Assembly: GCF_041200175.1 (NCBI RefSeq)
Contig: NZ_CP165727.1
Span: forward strand, 1,054,001 to 1,118,000
Direction: 5' to 3'
DNA: 64,000 nt
From: Streptomyces sp. R33
Lineage (GTDB): Bacteria; Actinomycetota; Actinomycetes; Streptomycetales; Streptomycetaceae
Shown here: positions 46,601-56,347 of the stretch, in pieces
Numbering within the stretch: the first letter of the stretch is position 1
How the letters are laid out: each line of letters begins with the position of its first letter
Notes under the pieces: model-generated
What the model was told of the DNA's origin: nothing
Databases searched by the model: none
The model's input: only the letters and a program-made list of their open reading frames with translations
Position numbers and translations under genes: made by a program

Positions 46601-47845
46601 TACGAGGAGCCCGCCGCCCGGTGGCTGGAGCGGGTGCGCGACGCGCTGGCGGCCGCCCCGGAACCCGCCGCCCCGGAGCCCGCCGCCCCGCATCCGGCGA
46701 CGGCCCCGGGGCCGTCCCGTCCGGTGCCGGACAAGAACTCCCCCTACGCCGCCCGGCTGTCCGGCAATCGGCTCCTGAGCCTGCCCGGCGCCGCCAAGGA
46801 GGTCCGCCGGTTCACCTTCGACCTGGGCGGGGACGGCCCGGCGTACCAGGCGGGTGACGCCCTCGGCGTCCTGCCGGTCAACTGCCCCGACCTGGTGACG
46901 GAATGGCTGGCCGCCACCGGTCTCGCCCCCGACGCGGAGGTCGCCGTCGCCGGGCAAGTCCCCCTGCCCTTCGCCGAGGCGCTGCACCGGCACCTGGACA
47001 TCACCCGTCTCACGCCCGACCTCCTGCGGTTCGTCACCGAGCACACCGGCGACCGCAGGCTCAAGCAGCTGATGCGCCCCGACAACAAGGACGGCCTCGC
47101 CCGGTGGGCCTGGGGCCGGCAGCCCGTCGACCTCCTGGCCGAGTTCCCGGTCCGCCTCAGCGCCCAGGAGTGGGCCGAGCGCCTCAAACGCCTCCAGCCG
47201 CGCCTTTACTCCATCTCCTCCAGCCCCCTCGTCGACCCGCGCGAGGTGAGCCTGACCGTCTCGGTCCTTCGCTACGAGGGGCCGGGCGGCCGGCAGCGCA
47301 AAGGAGTCGCCTCCACCTTCCTCGCGGACGCCGAACCGGGCACCCCGGTACCGCTGTTCGTACGGCGATCGGCCCACTTCCGCCCGCCCGCGGGCGCGGA
47401 CACACCGGCGATCATGGTCGGTCCGGGTACCGGCATCGCCCCGTTCATGGCCTTCCTCGAACACCGCCGCGCCCTCGGGCACCACGGCGGCAACTGGCTG
47501 TTCTTCGGCGAACAGCGCCGGGCCACCGACTTCCACTACCGCGAAGAGCTGGAGGAACTCCACAGGCACGGCACGCTCACCCGCCTCGACCTGGCCTTCT
47601 CCCGCGACCAGCGCACCAAGACGTACGTCCAGGACCGCATGCGCGAGCACGGCGCACAGCTGTGGTCATGGCTCCAGGACGGCGCCCACTTCTACGTGTG
47701 CGGTGACGCGAGCCGAATGGCGAAGGACGTCGACCGGGCGCTGCGCGACATAGCGGTGGCGCACGGCGGCCTCGACGAGGACGAGGCCGCCGCGTACCTG
47801 AAACAGCTCTCCGCCGACAAGCGGTACGGCCGCGACGTGTACTGA
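43631..47845 (+). CDS. Nitrate reductase fused to a sulfite-reductase-type flavoprotein
   Basis: 1404 residues from GTG 43631, GAGGAGG about 8 bases upstream. Residues 1-720: molybdopterin oxidoreductase of the NarB/NasC type. The 4Fe-4S ligands are Cys16, Cys19, Cys23 and Cys56; further signatures are [28 protein letters not shown] and a C-terminal MGD-binding [20 protein letters not shown]. Residues about 780-865: Pro/Ala-rich linker with [16 protein letters not shown]. Residues about 866-1005: flavodoxin domain ([19 protein letters not shown]). Residues about 1037-1404: FAD/NADPH reductase of the CysJ type ([33 protein letters not shown]). One polypeptide thus carries NADPH-FAD-FMN-FeS-Moco electron transfer to nitrate. 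Confidence 0.93.
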   Translation: MAEARAATGRQVRTVCSYCGVGCGVVLDIASGSDGRRTVAKVSGDKQHPANSGRLCTKGATHADMLAAPGRLETALIRGERGAGPATVAVDTAVAETARRLRKILDAHGPDALALYVSGQMSLEAQYLANKLAKGFLRTNRIESNSRLCMASAGSGYKLSLGADGPPGSYEDFERADAFFVIGANMADCHPILFLRMMDRVKAAGAKLIVVDPRRNATADKADLFLQIRPGTDLALLNGLLHLLVEGGWTDPDFIAEHTEGWEDMPAFLRDYPPAKVAEITGIPEADIRLAARWIGEAGEWTSCWTMGLNQSTHGTWNTNALVNLHLATGAICRPGSGPFSLTGQPNAMGGREMGYMGPGLPGQRSVLVDEDRDFVEKLWGLPENTLRTDVGRGTIEMFEQMAAGEIKACWIICTNPVASVANRSTVIKALETAELVITQDVFAETETNAYADIVLPATLWAEADGVMINSERNLTLVQGAADPPGEALPDWQLIARVACAMGFAEAFTYSCAEEVFEELRQAWNPKTGWDLRGVTYERLRASPVQWPAAPGGPDRNPVRYLNDGLSQTPVERPDGSRPRLVFPTETGRAVFFARHHLPAAELPDDDYPFVLNTGRLQHQWHTLTKTGKVAKLNKLAPGPFVEIHPQDAAALGIAAGDGVEVASRRGRAVLPAVVTDRVRPGNCVAPFHWNDLFGEYLSVNAVTDDAVDPISFQPGFKMCAVTLTKTRVPVPVAVPAAEPGLIAAAAHPGGAVATLTRPVTAPAPAPASPAALTSLFGLDGHTPPELSDRERQYLAGFLAGLASSPPGAGVPVLPAGAPFEAGHALWVDGVLAGAYSRTATALAATPPAAPAPAPAAPGTPARQTVVLWASQTGNAEDLAATIGTELTGSGSAVTVHGMADRTPASLTPGTDLLVVTSTFGDGDAPDNGAAFWEALVSSDAPRLEDVRYAVLALGDSAYDAFCGHGRRLDRRLEELGARRLLPRVDCEPDYEEPAARWLERVRDALAAAPEPAAPEPAAPHPATAPGPSRPVPDKNSPYAARLSGNRLLSLPGAAKEVRRFTFDLGGDGPAYQAGDALGVLPVNCPDLVTEWLAATGLAPDAEVAVAGQVPLPFAEALHRHLDITRLTPDLLRFVTEHTGDRRLKQLMRPDNKDGLARWAWGRQPVDLLAEFPVRLSAQEWAERLKRLQPRLYSISSSPLVDPREVSLTVSVLRYEGPGGRQRKGVASTFLADAEPGTPVPLFVRRSAHFRPPAGADTPAIMVGPGTGIAPFMAFLEHRRALGHHGGNWLFFGEQRRATDFHYREELEELHRHGTLTRLDLAFSRDQRTKTYVQDRMREHGAQLWSWLQDGAHFYVCGDASRMAKDVDRALRDIAVAHGGLDEDEAAAYLKQLSADKRYGRDVY

Positions 47846-47950
47846 GCGCCGGGGATCCCGGTAGGGAGGCACGGGTGATGTGACTCGCGGGGCGTCCGGC
47901 GTCGTCCGGCGACCGACGCCGAGGGGCTGCTCACACGGGGTGCGTGCGCG

Positions 47951-48676
47951 TCAGCGGGTGGTCAGGCCGTCCACCTCGGCCGCGAAGAGCAGGGCGGGGT
48001 CCAGGCCCATGCCGGTGAAGTGGCCCGCCAGCTCCAGGGACAGTACGCCGTGCAGGCGGCTCCAGAACTCCAGGGCCAGGCGCAGGGCCGACGGCGGGGC
48101 GTCCGGGTGGCTGCCGGCCCACTCCCGGTGGCCGGCCAGGCGTCCCTCGAAGGCATGGGGTTCCACACCGGGGGCGGGGTCCGGTCCGGCGGCGGTGCAG
48201 GCGTCGAGCAGGACGGACATCATTTCCGAGGCGATCGCGGTGATGTCCTGCGGCGCGTTGTAGCCGGGTACGGGGGTGCCATAGATGAGGAAGTAGCGGT
48301 GCGGGTCCTCCAGCGCCCAGCGGCGGAGCACCTGCGCCAGAGCGGCGAGCCGGGCTCGCCCCGCCCCCCGGTCACCCCCCTCGCCCCCGTCGCCCCCGTC
48401 GCCGACGGCGATGAAGGCATCGGCGAGGCTGCGGTAGGCGTCGCGGATGAGTTCGGTGATCAACTCGTCGCGGTTGGCGAAGTACCGGTACAGCGCCGGC
48501 CCGCTCATGCCCATCTGCTTGGCGATCGCGTTGAGGGAGAGCGCCGAGGCGCCGGTGCCGGCGATCTGCTGCCAGGCCTTTTCCTTGACCTCCTCGCGCA
48601 CCTGCTGCCGGTACCGCTCACGGGGGGTCTTCGCACTCCCGGTCATTCCCGCCGCCCTCTCGTCGCCCATCGCCAC
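47951..48676 (-). CDS. TetR-family regulator with WHG-type C-terminal domain
   Basis: 241 residues from GTG 48676; an internal ATG at 48646 (MTGSAKTPRERYRQQ) has GAGAGGG 8 bases upstream and may be the real start. The helix-turn-helix region is GASALSLNAIAKQMGMSGPALYRYFANRDELI. The C-terminal ligand domain reads LRRWALEDPHRYFLIYGTPVPGY and SRLHGVLSLELAGHF, the WHG group. A long Asp/Gly repeat (GDGGDGGEGGDRG) links the two. It is divergent from an MDR oxidoreductase and very probably controls it through the two operators at 48687 and 48770. Confidence 0.9.
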   Translation of the reverse strand: MAMGDERAAGMTGSAKTPRERYRQQVREEVKEKAWQQIAGTGASALSLNAIAKQMGMSGPALYRYFANRDELITELIRDAYRSLADAFIAVGDGGDGGEGGDRGAGRARLAALAQVLRRWALEDPHRYFLIYGTPVPGYNAPQDITAIASEMMSVLLDACTAAGPDPAPGVEPHAFEGRLAGHREWAGSHPDAPPSALRLALEFWSRLHGVLSLELAGHFTGMGLDPALLFAAEVDGLTTR

Positions 48677-48686
48677 ATGGCGGATG

Positions 48687-48784
48687 GTTAGAGGCTATCA
48701 CCATCGACAGGGCCCCTCGCGATCGGACGAGCCACCCCCTTGACACCGGCGATACGGCTGCCCATTCTTGTTACAGCTTCTAAC
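48687..48784. promoter_or_regulatory. Twin TetR operators and promoter of the MDR oxidoreductase gene
   Basis: GTTAGAGGCTATCAC (48687-48701) and, in the opposite orientation, GTTACAGCTTCTAAC (48770-48784; complement GTTAGAAGCTGTAAC) share 12 of 15 bases. The second is itself a GTTA-N7-TAAC dyad. TTGACA (48740-48745) with a weak CATTCT 17 bases on would start transcription within the second operator, and the first lies at the tetR start. This is the classical layout for a regulator that represses both directions. Confidence 0.6.
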
Positions 48785-48819
48785 GAACGCGATATGGCGA
48801 AACCAGCTGGAGGGTCATG

Positions 48820-49851
48820 ATGAACACCGCCGAGATGATCGAGATCGTTCTGCCGGGCAAGGTCGAGCCGGAAGGCCTGGAGCTGCACCGCGGACCGGTC
48901 CCGGTCCCGGCAGTCGGCCAGGTGGTGGTCGCGATGGAGGCGACGGGCGTGTCCTTCGCCGAGCAGCAGATGCGCCGCGGCCGGTACTACGACCAGCCCG
49001 CGTTCCCCTTCGTCCCCGGATACGACCTGGTCGGCACGGTGCTGGCCGTGGGCGAGGGCGTCGGCTCCGGCCTGCTCGGCCGCCGGGTGGCCGCCCTGAC
49101 GAAGACCGGAGGCTGGGCGAGCCACATCGCCCTCGACGCCGCCGACGTGGTGGAGGTACCCGAGGGCGTCAGCCCGGTGGACGCGGAGACCGCGGTCGTC
49201 AACGGCGTCACCGCCTGGCAGATGCTCCACCGCAAGGCCCGGGTCCGCGCCGGCCAGACCGTGCTGGTCCACGGCGCCAACGGCGGCGTCGGCTCGATCC
49301 TGGTCCAGCTGGCGCTCGCCGCGGGCGCCCGGGTGATCGGCACCGCCTCGACCCGCCACCACGACGCACTGCGCGCCCTCGGGGTGGCCCCCGTCGACTA
49401 CCGCTCCGGCGACGTTCCGGCACGGGTACGAGCCCTGGCGCCGGGTGGGGTGGACGCGGTGTTCGACCACGTCGGCGGCGAGGGCATCGTGGATTCCTGG
49501 CGGCTCCTGGCCCCCGGCGGCACGCTCGTCTCATACGGCAGCGCCGCCACCCGCGACGACGAGGGCTCCGGCTCGTCGCCGATCCTCAAGCTCCTGGGCC
49601 GGGTGTGGCTGTGGAACGCACTGCCGAACGGCCGCCGTGCGTACTTCTTCAACGTGTGGGCCGGTCGCGCCTACGCAAAGGACCGCTTCCGGGCGCGCCT
49701 GCGCTCCGACCTCACCCAGGTGTTCACGGCGCTGCAGCGCGGTGAGATCACCGCGAAGGTCGCTGCCGAGATCCCGCTGGCCCGCGTCGCCGAGGCGATG
49801 CGCCTGGCCGAGTCCGGGACGGTCGCCGGGAAAGTCGTCCTCGTCCCCTGA
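48820..49851 (+). CDS. Medium-chain (quinone oxidoreductase-like) NADPH-dependent dehydrogenase
   Basis: 343 residues from ATG 48820, 5 bases after GGAGGG; an ATG at 48817 is too close. MDR fold: N-terminal GVSFAEQQMRRGRYYDQPAFPFVPGYDLVGTV, nucleotide-binding VLVHGANGGVGSILVQLALAAGARVIGTAS, and C-terminal IPLARVAEAMRLAESGTVAGKVVLVP. The zinc-ligand cysteines of alcohol dehydrogenases are missing, so it belongs to the zinc-independent quinone-oxidoreductase or enoyl-reductase group. Divergent TetR control suggests induction by a xenobiotic or quinone-like compound. Confidence 0.9.
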   Translation: MNTAEMIEIVLPGKVEPEGLELHRGPVPVPAVGQVVVAMEATGVSFAEQQMRRGRYYDQPAFPFVPGYDLVGTVLAVGEGVGSGLLGRRVAALTKTGGWASHIALDAADVVEVPEGVSPVDAETAVVNGVTAWQMLHRKARVRAGQTVLVHGANGGVGSILVQLALAAGARVIGTASTRHHDALRALGVAPVDYRSGDVPARVRALAPGGVDAVFDHVGGEGIVDSWRLLAPGGTLVSYGSAATRDDEGSGSSPILKLLGRVWLWNALPNGRRAYFFNVWAGRAYAKDRFRARLRSDLTQVFTALQRGEITAKVAAEIPLARVAEAMRLAESGTVAGKVVLVP

Positions 49852-49937
49852 CCCGGCACACGGATGTGTGTGGGCTCGCCCCTGGCGGGCATGCGCCTCT
49901 ACACAAGAAGGAGACAACTCCTCAATCGGAGCCCGTG

Positions 49938-50351
49938 ATGACTCCCTCGTACGCTCAGCCCCGGCGGCACCTCGACCTGCCGCCCGACACCAGCGCGGCC
50001 GGCCGCGCCCGGGACGCGACCTCCCGGTTTCTGCAGAGCGCAGGCGACCAGGGGCAGCCGGTGCACCCGGCCGCCGCGGACGCCGCCGTGCTGATCGTGA
50101 CCGAGCTCGTCACCAACGCCGTGCGGCACACCGACGGCCCGTGCGCCCTCGATCTCGTCCTGCACGAGGGTCTGCTCGACATCGACGTCACCGACACCAG
50201 CTCGGCCCCGCCCGAGATCGTGCGGCCCCACGTCCACGGCAGTGGCGGCTGGGGCTGGATCCTCGTCCGCCACATCGCGCAGGACGTCGACGTCAAGCCC
50301 ACACCCACCGGCGGCAAGCGCGTTCACGCCTGCATAGCCGTCGCCTGGTGA
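49938..50351 (+). CDS. ATP-binding protein of the RsbW/anti-sigma (HATPase) type
   Basis: 137 residues from ATG 49938, GGAG 6 bases upstream; GTG 49935 is alternative. The GHKL ATPase motifs are ADAAVLIVTELVTNAVRHT (N box), DIDVTDTSSAPP (G1) and GSGGWGWILVRHIAQDV (G2). Streptomyces encode dozens of these small anti-sigma-like kinases, usually without an adjacent sigma factor, as here. It may bind a sigma or anti-anti-sigma partner; the partner is unknown. Confidence 0.88.
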   Translation: MTPSYAQPRRHLDLPPDTSAAGRARDATSRFLQSAGDQGQPVHPAAADAAVLIVTELVTNAVRHTDGPCALDLVLHEGLLDIDVTDTSSAPPEIVRPHVHGSGGWGWILVRHIAQDVDVKPTPTGGKRVHACIAVAW

Positions 50352-50372
50352 CATCGCGTCCGCCCCGCCGTT

Positions 50373-50951
50373 TCACCCGGAGAAGGTGATGTCGTCTGCG
50401 GAGCGGATGTCCGCCGCCATGTTGATCTGCATCATCCGCAGCGCGGCATCGGCCAGGTCCTCGTGGATGTGGGCGACGGCGTCCCGTACGACGGTCACGT
50501 CGAGGTGGCGGATGTGCGCGTCCAGGGCGGAGTAGAGCACGCACTGTTCCGTCACCTGCCCGCACAGGATCAGGTGGTCCACGTCCAGCTCCCGCAGCAG
50601 ATAGGCGAGCGGCGTCTCGTAGAAGATCGAGTGCCGTGCCTTGACGATGAACAGCGCGTCGCTGTCGGGCGCGACGGGTTTGACGAGATCCGCGTGCGGG
50701 CCCGCCAAGGCCCTGTCCAGGATTTCGCCGTGGTGGGAGCGCCACTGTCCGAAGTTGTCGTTCACGTAGACCACCGGGACGCCGTTGCGGCGGGCCCGGG
50801 CCAGCAGCGCCCTGACACCGGGCAGGGCGCCGCGAACGGCGGGCAGCAGCAGCTCCGCATCGTCATGGTCATAGGTGTTGATCATGTCGATGACGATCAG
50901 CGCCTGGCCGGCCACCGCTCTCCGCCTCGGCTCGTGCCCGCGCCGCGTCAC
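50373..50951 (-). CDS. Isochorismatase-like cysteine hydrolase
   Basis: 192 residues from GTG 50951; a GTG at 50915 with GGAG nearby is alternative. The isochorismatase/nicotinamidase fold is clear: LIVIDMINTYDHDDAELL (catalytic Asp), VVYVNDNFGQW, IVKARHSIFYETPLAYLL (Lys) and LILCGQVTEQCVLYSALDA (nucleophilic Cys). This variant with DMINTYDH is common in Streptomyces and of unknown substrate. It is convergent with the ATPase gene. Confidence 0.88.
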   Translation of the reverse strand: MTRRGHEPRRRAVAGQALIVIDMINTYDHDDAELLLPAVRGALPGVRALLARARRNGVPVVYVNDNFGQWRSHHGEILDRALAGPHADLVKPVAPDSDALFIVKARHSIFYETPLAYLLRELDVDHLILCGQVTEQCVLYSALDAHIRHLDVTVVRDAVAHIHEDLADAALRMMQINMAADIRSADDITFSG

Positions 50952-51220
50952 CGGCCGGGGGCGTTCGTGGAAGCACGGGTCATGGCAGGTCTCCTTGGCT
51001 CGGATCGACGCGCGCGCAGCCCGGCCGCGCGCGTGGGGTTCAGCGTCATACTGCGAGCCGTCGCCGCGCACCGCCCGCCGGGATCCCCCAACCGGCGGCG
51101 TCGCCCGTTCGGCCTCGCCGCCGTGCCGGGCGCGCCCTGCGCCGCGGCGACCACGCGGGAACGCCGGACCCGCCGTAACGTGGAAGGGTCAGTGGACTCC
51201 GCGGTGAGGGGCGATGCGCC

Positions 51221-51535
51221 ATGACCTGGGCTTCGTGGACAACGACAGGGGTGTTCGCCGGACGCGGCGGAGTACACACCGAGGAGGCGGGGGTCCTCAG
51301 CGGGGACCTGACCGTGCATACGACCTGGTCGGGCCAGGAGGCCCAGGTGGCCGTGCAGTACAGCGGCGGTTCGGACTGGTTCACCGTCACCGGCAGTCCG
51401 GTCCCCTGTGCGTCCGAGGACTACAGCCGACTCCTGCACCAGGCCGTGGTGGACGCCGTACGCATCGGTGGCGCAGCCACCGTCCCCCGCAACCTGCCCG
51501 CAGACGCTCGCGGGCGCGGGACGGGGCCGGCCTAG
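51221..51535 (+). CDS. Hypothetical protein
   Basis: 104 residues from ATG 51221, GAGGGG 8 bases upstream. The sequence is mixed beta: TTWSGQEAQVAVQYSGGSDWFTVTGSPV, then a helix (DYSRLLHQAVVDAVRIG). No signal or membrane segment. Codon use is normal. I do not recognise a family. It is 70 bases upstream of yjbQ on the same strand. Confidence 0.6.
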   Translation: MTWASWTTTGVFAGRGGVHTEEAGVLSGDLTVHTTWSGQEAQVAVQYSGGSDWFTVTGSPVPCASEDYSRLLHQAVVDAVRIGGAATVPRNLPADARGRGTGPA

Positions 51536-51605
51536 GCTCACGCGTACGGCGATCCTCGAGGCGCGGCGGCGCGGTCAGGGCGCGGTGCCCGGTGAGGATG
51601 GGGCC

Positions 51606-52031
51606 ATGGCAGACACCTTCACCACACGCACCCTCGATGTGACGACGGGCTCCTCGGAGACCGTGCACGACCTGACCGCAGCCTGTACGGAGTTCCTGCG
51701 GGACGCCTCCCGTGGCCGCGACGGACTGCTCAACGTGTTCACCCCGCACGCGACGGCCGGGCTGGCCGTCATCGAGACGGGCGCCGGCAGCGACGACGAC
51801 CTGCTGGAGGCCCTGCGCACCCTGCTGCCCGCCGACGACCGCTGGCGCCACCGGCACGGTTCCCCGGGGCACGGCCGCGACCACGTACTGCCCGCGTTCG
51901 TACCGCCGCACGCCACGCTGCCGGTCGTGCAGGGCAGGCTGGCGCTGGGTACGTGGCAGTCCGTCGTACTGGTCGACACCAACCGGGACAACCCCCGCCG
52001 CACGGTACGCCTGTCCTTCCTGTCGTCTTAG
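51606..52031 (+). CDS. YjbQ-family protein (thiamine phosphate synthase-like)
   Basis: 141 residues from ATG 51606, GAGGATGGGGCC upstream. The family residues are visible: [48 protein letters not shown] and [28 protein letters not shown]. YjbQ proteins are small metal-binding trimers with weak thiamin-phosphate-synthase activity and an uncertain main function. Length is standard. Confidence 0.9.
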   Translation: MADTFTTRTLDVTTGSSETVHDLTAACTEFLRDASRGRDGLLNVFTPHATAGLAVIETGAGSDDDLLEALRTLLPADDRWRHRHGSPGHGRDHVLPAFVPPHATLPVVQGRLALGTWQSVVLVDTNRDNPRRTVRLSFLSS

Positions 52032-52034
52032 CCG

Positions 52035-52783
52035 TCGCCCGGTCCTCGATCGGGGGACGCACGGCGGCTCCTCCCTCTACACCCTCGACACCGAGGCTCT
52101 CGGGGCCCTCGCACCCGATGTGGTCCTCACGCAGGACCTGTGCGACGTCTGCGCGGTCTCCTGCGCGGAGGTGAGCCGGGCGGTGCGCGTCCAGGGGGCC
52201 GGACCCCGGGTGCTCAGCCTCGAACCGCGCACCTTGGACGACGTACTGGACTGCCTGGTCACCGTGGGCGAGCTGCTGGGCGTACGGGACGTCGCGCAGG
52301 CCCGGCGCGAGGCCCTCGCGACCCGGCTGGAGGCCGTCCGCACGCAGACGGTCGGGCGGCCGCGGCCCCGGGTGGTGGCGATCGAGTGGCTCGATCCGCT
52401 CTGGCCGGCCGGGCACTGGGTGCCGGAGCAGATCACGTACGCGGGCGCGGCGAGGCACTGATCGCCGCGCCGGGCGAACACACCCGGCCCATGGACTGGG
52501 ACACGGTCCGGGCGGCCCGTCCGGACGTGCTCCTCCTGCTGCCTGCGGGTTCAGCCGGCAACGCACGCTGCGCGAGCGGGAGTTGCTGACCTCGCTGCCC
52601 GGCTGGGACGAGCTGGCCGCGGTACGGGCCGGCGAGGTGTGGGTGCTCGCCGGGCCCGCGTACTTCAACCGGCCGGGCCCGCGGGTGGTGCGCGGCGCGG
52701 AGGTCCTGACGCACGTCCTGCACGGGATCCGGGCCGGGGAGCCGGTGACGCGGGCGGAGGCCTTCCGGCTGGGCTGTTCCTGA
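52035..52783 (+). pseudogene. Decayed cobalamin/ABC-type substrate-binding protein gene (btuF-like)
   Basis: Three consecutive frames carry one recognisable protein. Frame 1 (52035-52461): [36 protein letters not shown] ... [25 protein letters not shown], then a premature stop. Frame 2 (about 52450-52555): [33 protein letters not shown]. Frame 3 (about 52559-52783): [45 protein letters not shown]. Joined, they match the cytoplasmic cobalamin-binding-protein family of Streptomyces (no signal peptide). The N-terminal about 65 residues are absent, and the gene starts abruptly after the yjbQ stop. Two indels and a 5' deletion make it non-functional. Confidence 0.8.
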
Positions 52784-52792
52784 GCGCCGGCC

Positions 52793-54205
52793 CTACTCCG
52801 CCACCCGGTAGGGGACGAAGGTGCTGCTGTTCTCGTCGACGGCCAGCGGGCGCCCGAGGGGTGGGACGGCGCGCTGCGGGCACTCCAGGCGCTCGCAGAT
52901 CCGGCAGCCCATGCCGATGGGCGTGTCGGCGGAGGTGTCGTCCAGGTCGAGGCCGTCGGAGTAGACGAGCCGCGCGGCGTGCCGGATCTCGCAGCCGAGG
53001 CCGATCGCGAAGGTCTTGCCGGGTTCGCCCCAGCCGCCCCGGTGCCGGGTGACGGCGCGGGCGGTCCACAGGTAGCGCTGCCCGTCCGGCATGGCGGCGA
53101 CCTGGACGTGGATGCGGCCGGGTGCGGCGAAGGCCTCGTACACGTTCCACAGCGGGCAGGTGCCGCCCGCACGGGAGAAGTGGAATCCGGTCGCGGACTG
53201 CCGCTTGGACATGTTCCCGGCGCGGTCGACGCGCACGAACGAGAAGGGCACCCCGCGCAGCCTGGGGCGTTGGAGGGTGCTCAGGCGGTGACAGACCGTC
53301 TCGTAGCCGAGGCCGAAGTGGTCGGTGAGCCGCTCGATGTCGTAGCGGAATCCCTCGGCGGCCGTGTGGAAGGCGCCGTACGGGAGGATCAGCGCGGCGG
53401 CGAAGTAGTTCGCGATGCCGATGCGGGCGAGGCCGTGCGAGCTGGAACCGGCGGGGAAGTCCTCGGCGGCGAGCCGGTCCAGCTCGTCCCCGTACTCGAG
53501 CAGGGCCAGTTGCGTGGCCATCCGGAAGGCCTGCTGGCCCGGCCTCAGACGGGCGGACAGCTGGAGCACGCGGCCGGATTCCGTGTAGTGGTGCAGCCGT
53601 TCGGAGCCGGCCGCCGAGCCACCGGCGACGGCGATCCGTACGCCGTGCCGGTCCGCCAGCCGGGCGGAGAGGGCGCGGACGACCTCGCCGGGCCGGATCC
53701 CGAGGGCCCGGGCCAGCTCCTCGGCGGCGAGGTCGGTGTCATGCAGGTAGTTCTGGCGGCGGTAGAAGAACTCGCGGATCTCCTCGTGCGGGGAGAGGGG
53801 CCCGCCGCTGCCCCCGCCGCGGCCGTCCGCGGCACCGGCCAGACCCTCGGCCAGCAGCCGGCTGCGTCGCCCGAGGTCCAGCAGCACCTGCGCGACCGCC
53901 GGCATACGGGAGGCCAGTTCGGCGAGGTCGGAGGCCGAGACCCGGGCCTCGGCGACCTCCCCGGCCAGCGCTTCGCGCAGGTCCGCGACGAGGCGGCTGG
54001 TGTCCCGTTCCGAGAAGAAGCCCGGATCGACGCCGAAGGCCTCGGTCAGCCGCAGCAGCACGGGCACGGTCAGCGGGCGGGAGTCGTGCTCCATCTGGTT
54101 GAGGTAGCTGGGCGAGATCGCGAGCACCCGGGCCAGATCGGCCTGGCTCATCCGCCGCTCCTCGCGCAGCCGCCGCAGCCGTGCCCCCGCGTACGTCTTG
54201 CCCAC
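52793..54205 (-). CDS. ScfR/RamB-like XRE-family regulator of short-chain fatty acid metabolism
   Basis: 470 residues from GTG 54205, preceded by GAGGGGGC; an ATG at 54271 is alternative. The N-terminal XRE helix-turn-helix is RLREERRMSQADLARVLAISPSYLNQMEHD. A middle IrrE/DUF955-like region follows (HHYTESGRVLQLSARLRPGQQAFRMATQLALLEY), with the peptidase HExxH lost. The C-terminal DUF2083/short-chain fatty-acyl regulator domain has CPLWNVYEAFAAPGRI and a Cys-rich GMGCRICERLECPQRA. RamB of Corynebacterium controls aceA and aceB. Here the gene is divergent from aceA, with RamB-like motifs between them, so it very probably regulates the glyoxylate genes. Confidence 0.88.
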   Translation of the reverse strand: MGKTYAGARLRRLREERRMSQADLARVLAISPSYLNQMEHDSRPLTVPVLLRLTEAFGVDPGFFSERDTSRLVADLREALAGEVAEARVSASDLAELASRMPAVAQVLLDLGRRSRLLAEGLAGAADGRGGGSGGPLSPHEEIREFFYRRQNYLHDTDLAAEELARALGIRPGEVVRALSARLADRHGVRIAVAGGSAAGSERLHHYTESGRVLQLSARLRPGQQAFRMATQLALLEYGDELDRLAAEDFPAGSSSHGLARIGIANYFAAALILPYGAFHTAAEGFRYDIERLTDHFGLGYETVCHRLSTLQRPRLRGVPFSFVRVDRAGNMSKRQSATGFHFSRAGGTCPLWNVYEAFAAPGRIHVQVAAMPDGQRYLWTARAVTRHRGGWGEPGKTFAIGLGCEIRHAARLVYSDGLDLDDTSADTPIGMGCRICERLECPQRAVPPLGRPLAVDENSSTFVPYRVAE

Positions 54206-54254
54206 CGTGCCCCCTCGTGTCCTGCGGCCGGCCCCGGAGTCCGTGTCCAACGGC

Positions 54255-54520
54255 CTTAGCAGACTTGGCAAACCAGCGCGAAAAGATGCGCAGAACTTAG
54301 CAGACGTCCCTTCTTGATGGCACTGGGTGTCATTGGGAGAGTCGTCCTGCGGCCCGCCGACCGGGCGGCCGGCACGGAACCACCGGGCACGAATTCATGC
54401 CCTGATGTCGGTGATCCCGGCAGGTTCCGGCTGGGGTTCGACAACATTGCTCAGCTCGTTCCACGTACGGACGGCGGGCCGCGACCACTGTGAACGGCAC
54501 ATAGTGCCAAGCCTTTGCAT
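54255..54520. promoter_or_regulatory. Repeated RamB-like motifs between the regulator and aceA
   Basis: Copies of an AACTTNGCANA-type motif recur: CTTAGCAGAC (54255-54264), ACTTGGCAAA (54263-54272), CTTAGCAGAC again (54296-54305), and AAGCCTTTGCAT (54510-54521) near aceA. The corynebacterial RamB consensus is A/GAACTTTGCAAA. The first group would cover the regulator's own promoter, the last that of aceA. Confidence 0.5.
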
Positions 54521-54570
54521 CTTTGGCGTACAGGCGCAGCTCATTCGACATCCTGGAGACGGTGACGGTC

Positions 54571-55857
<1,287 letters not shown>

Positions 55858-55976
55858 CAGCCCGGCAGGTCCCGCGAACAGCACCGCTTCGCCGGCCCGC
55901 CCCGTCGGCCCGTGCTCCCGGAGGGCCGGACGCACCGTCCCGTCCGGCCCTCCCCTCCCCCTGGAGGAGACCCACC

Positions 55977-56347
55977 ATGTCCACCCCTGCACTGACCCAC
56001 GCGGTACAGGTCCACGGAGCGCCGGGCGAGCGCCACGAGGAGATCCGCCCCCCGCGGCCCTGGACTTCATCGGCCGCCTCGACGCGGCCTTCGCCCCGCG
56101 CAGCCTCGAGCTCTTCGAGGAACGGCAGCGCCGCTGCAGCAACCTGGCAGCCGGCTCGCGGCTGGACTTCTCCCGTGCCACCTCGGCCGTCCGCGCCGAC
56201 CCCGGCCGGCGGGTGGTCCCGTCCGCACCCGGCCTGACCGACCGCCGCGTCGAGATCACCGGCCCGCCGGACCGCAGGACGACCGTCAACGCCCTCAACG
56301 GCCACCGCACCTGCCACCTCGTCCGCCGTACGGAGGTCCGCTCATGA
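55977..56347 (+). pseudogene. aceB: Remnant of malate synthase A
   Basis: An ATG at 55977 after CTGGAGGAG begins MSTPALTHAVQVHG, then a frameshift in the C-rich run near 56050 moves to a second frame. That frame reads LDFIGRLDAAFAPRSLELFEERQRRC, LDFSRATSAVRADPGRRVVP and DRRVEITGPPDRRTTVNALNG. These match the N-terminal segment of malate synthase A (TINALNSG-type motif). The sequence ends after about 120 residues where a full protein would have about 540, losing all active-site residues. The 3-hydroxybutyryl-CoA dehydrogenase gene begins in the remnant's ATGA stop. Confidence 0.75.

Noticed and set aside
47846..47950. A hairpin terminator between the nitrate reductase and TetR genes
   Set aside because: Only a 7-base stem (GGCGTCG/CGACGCC) was found, too weak to report as a terminator.
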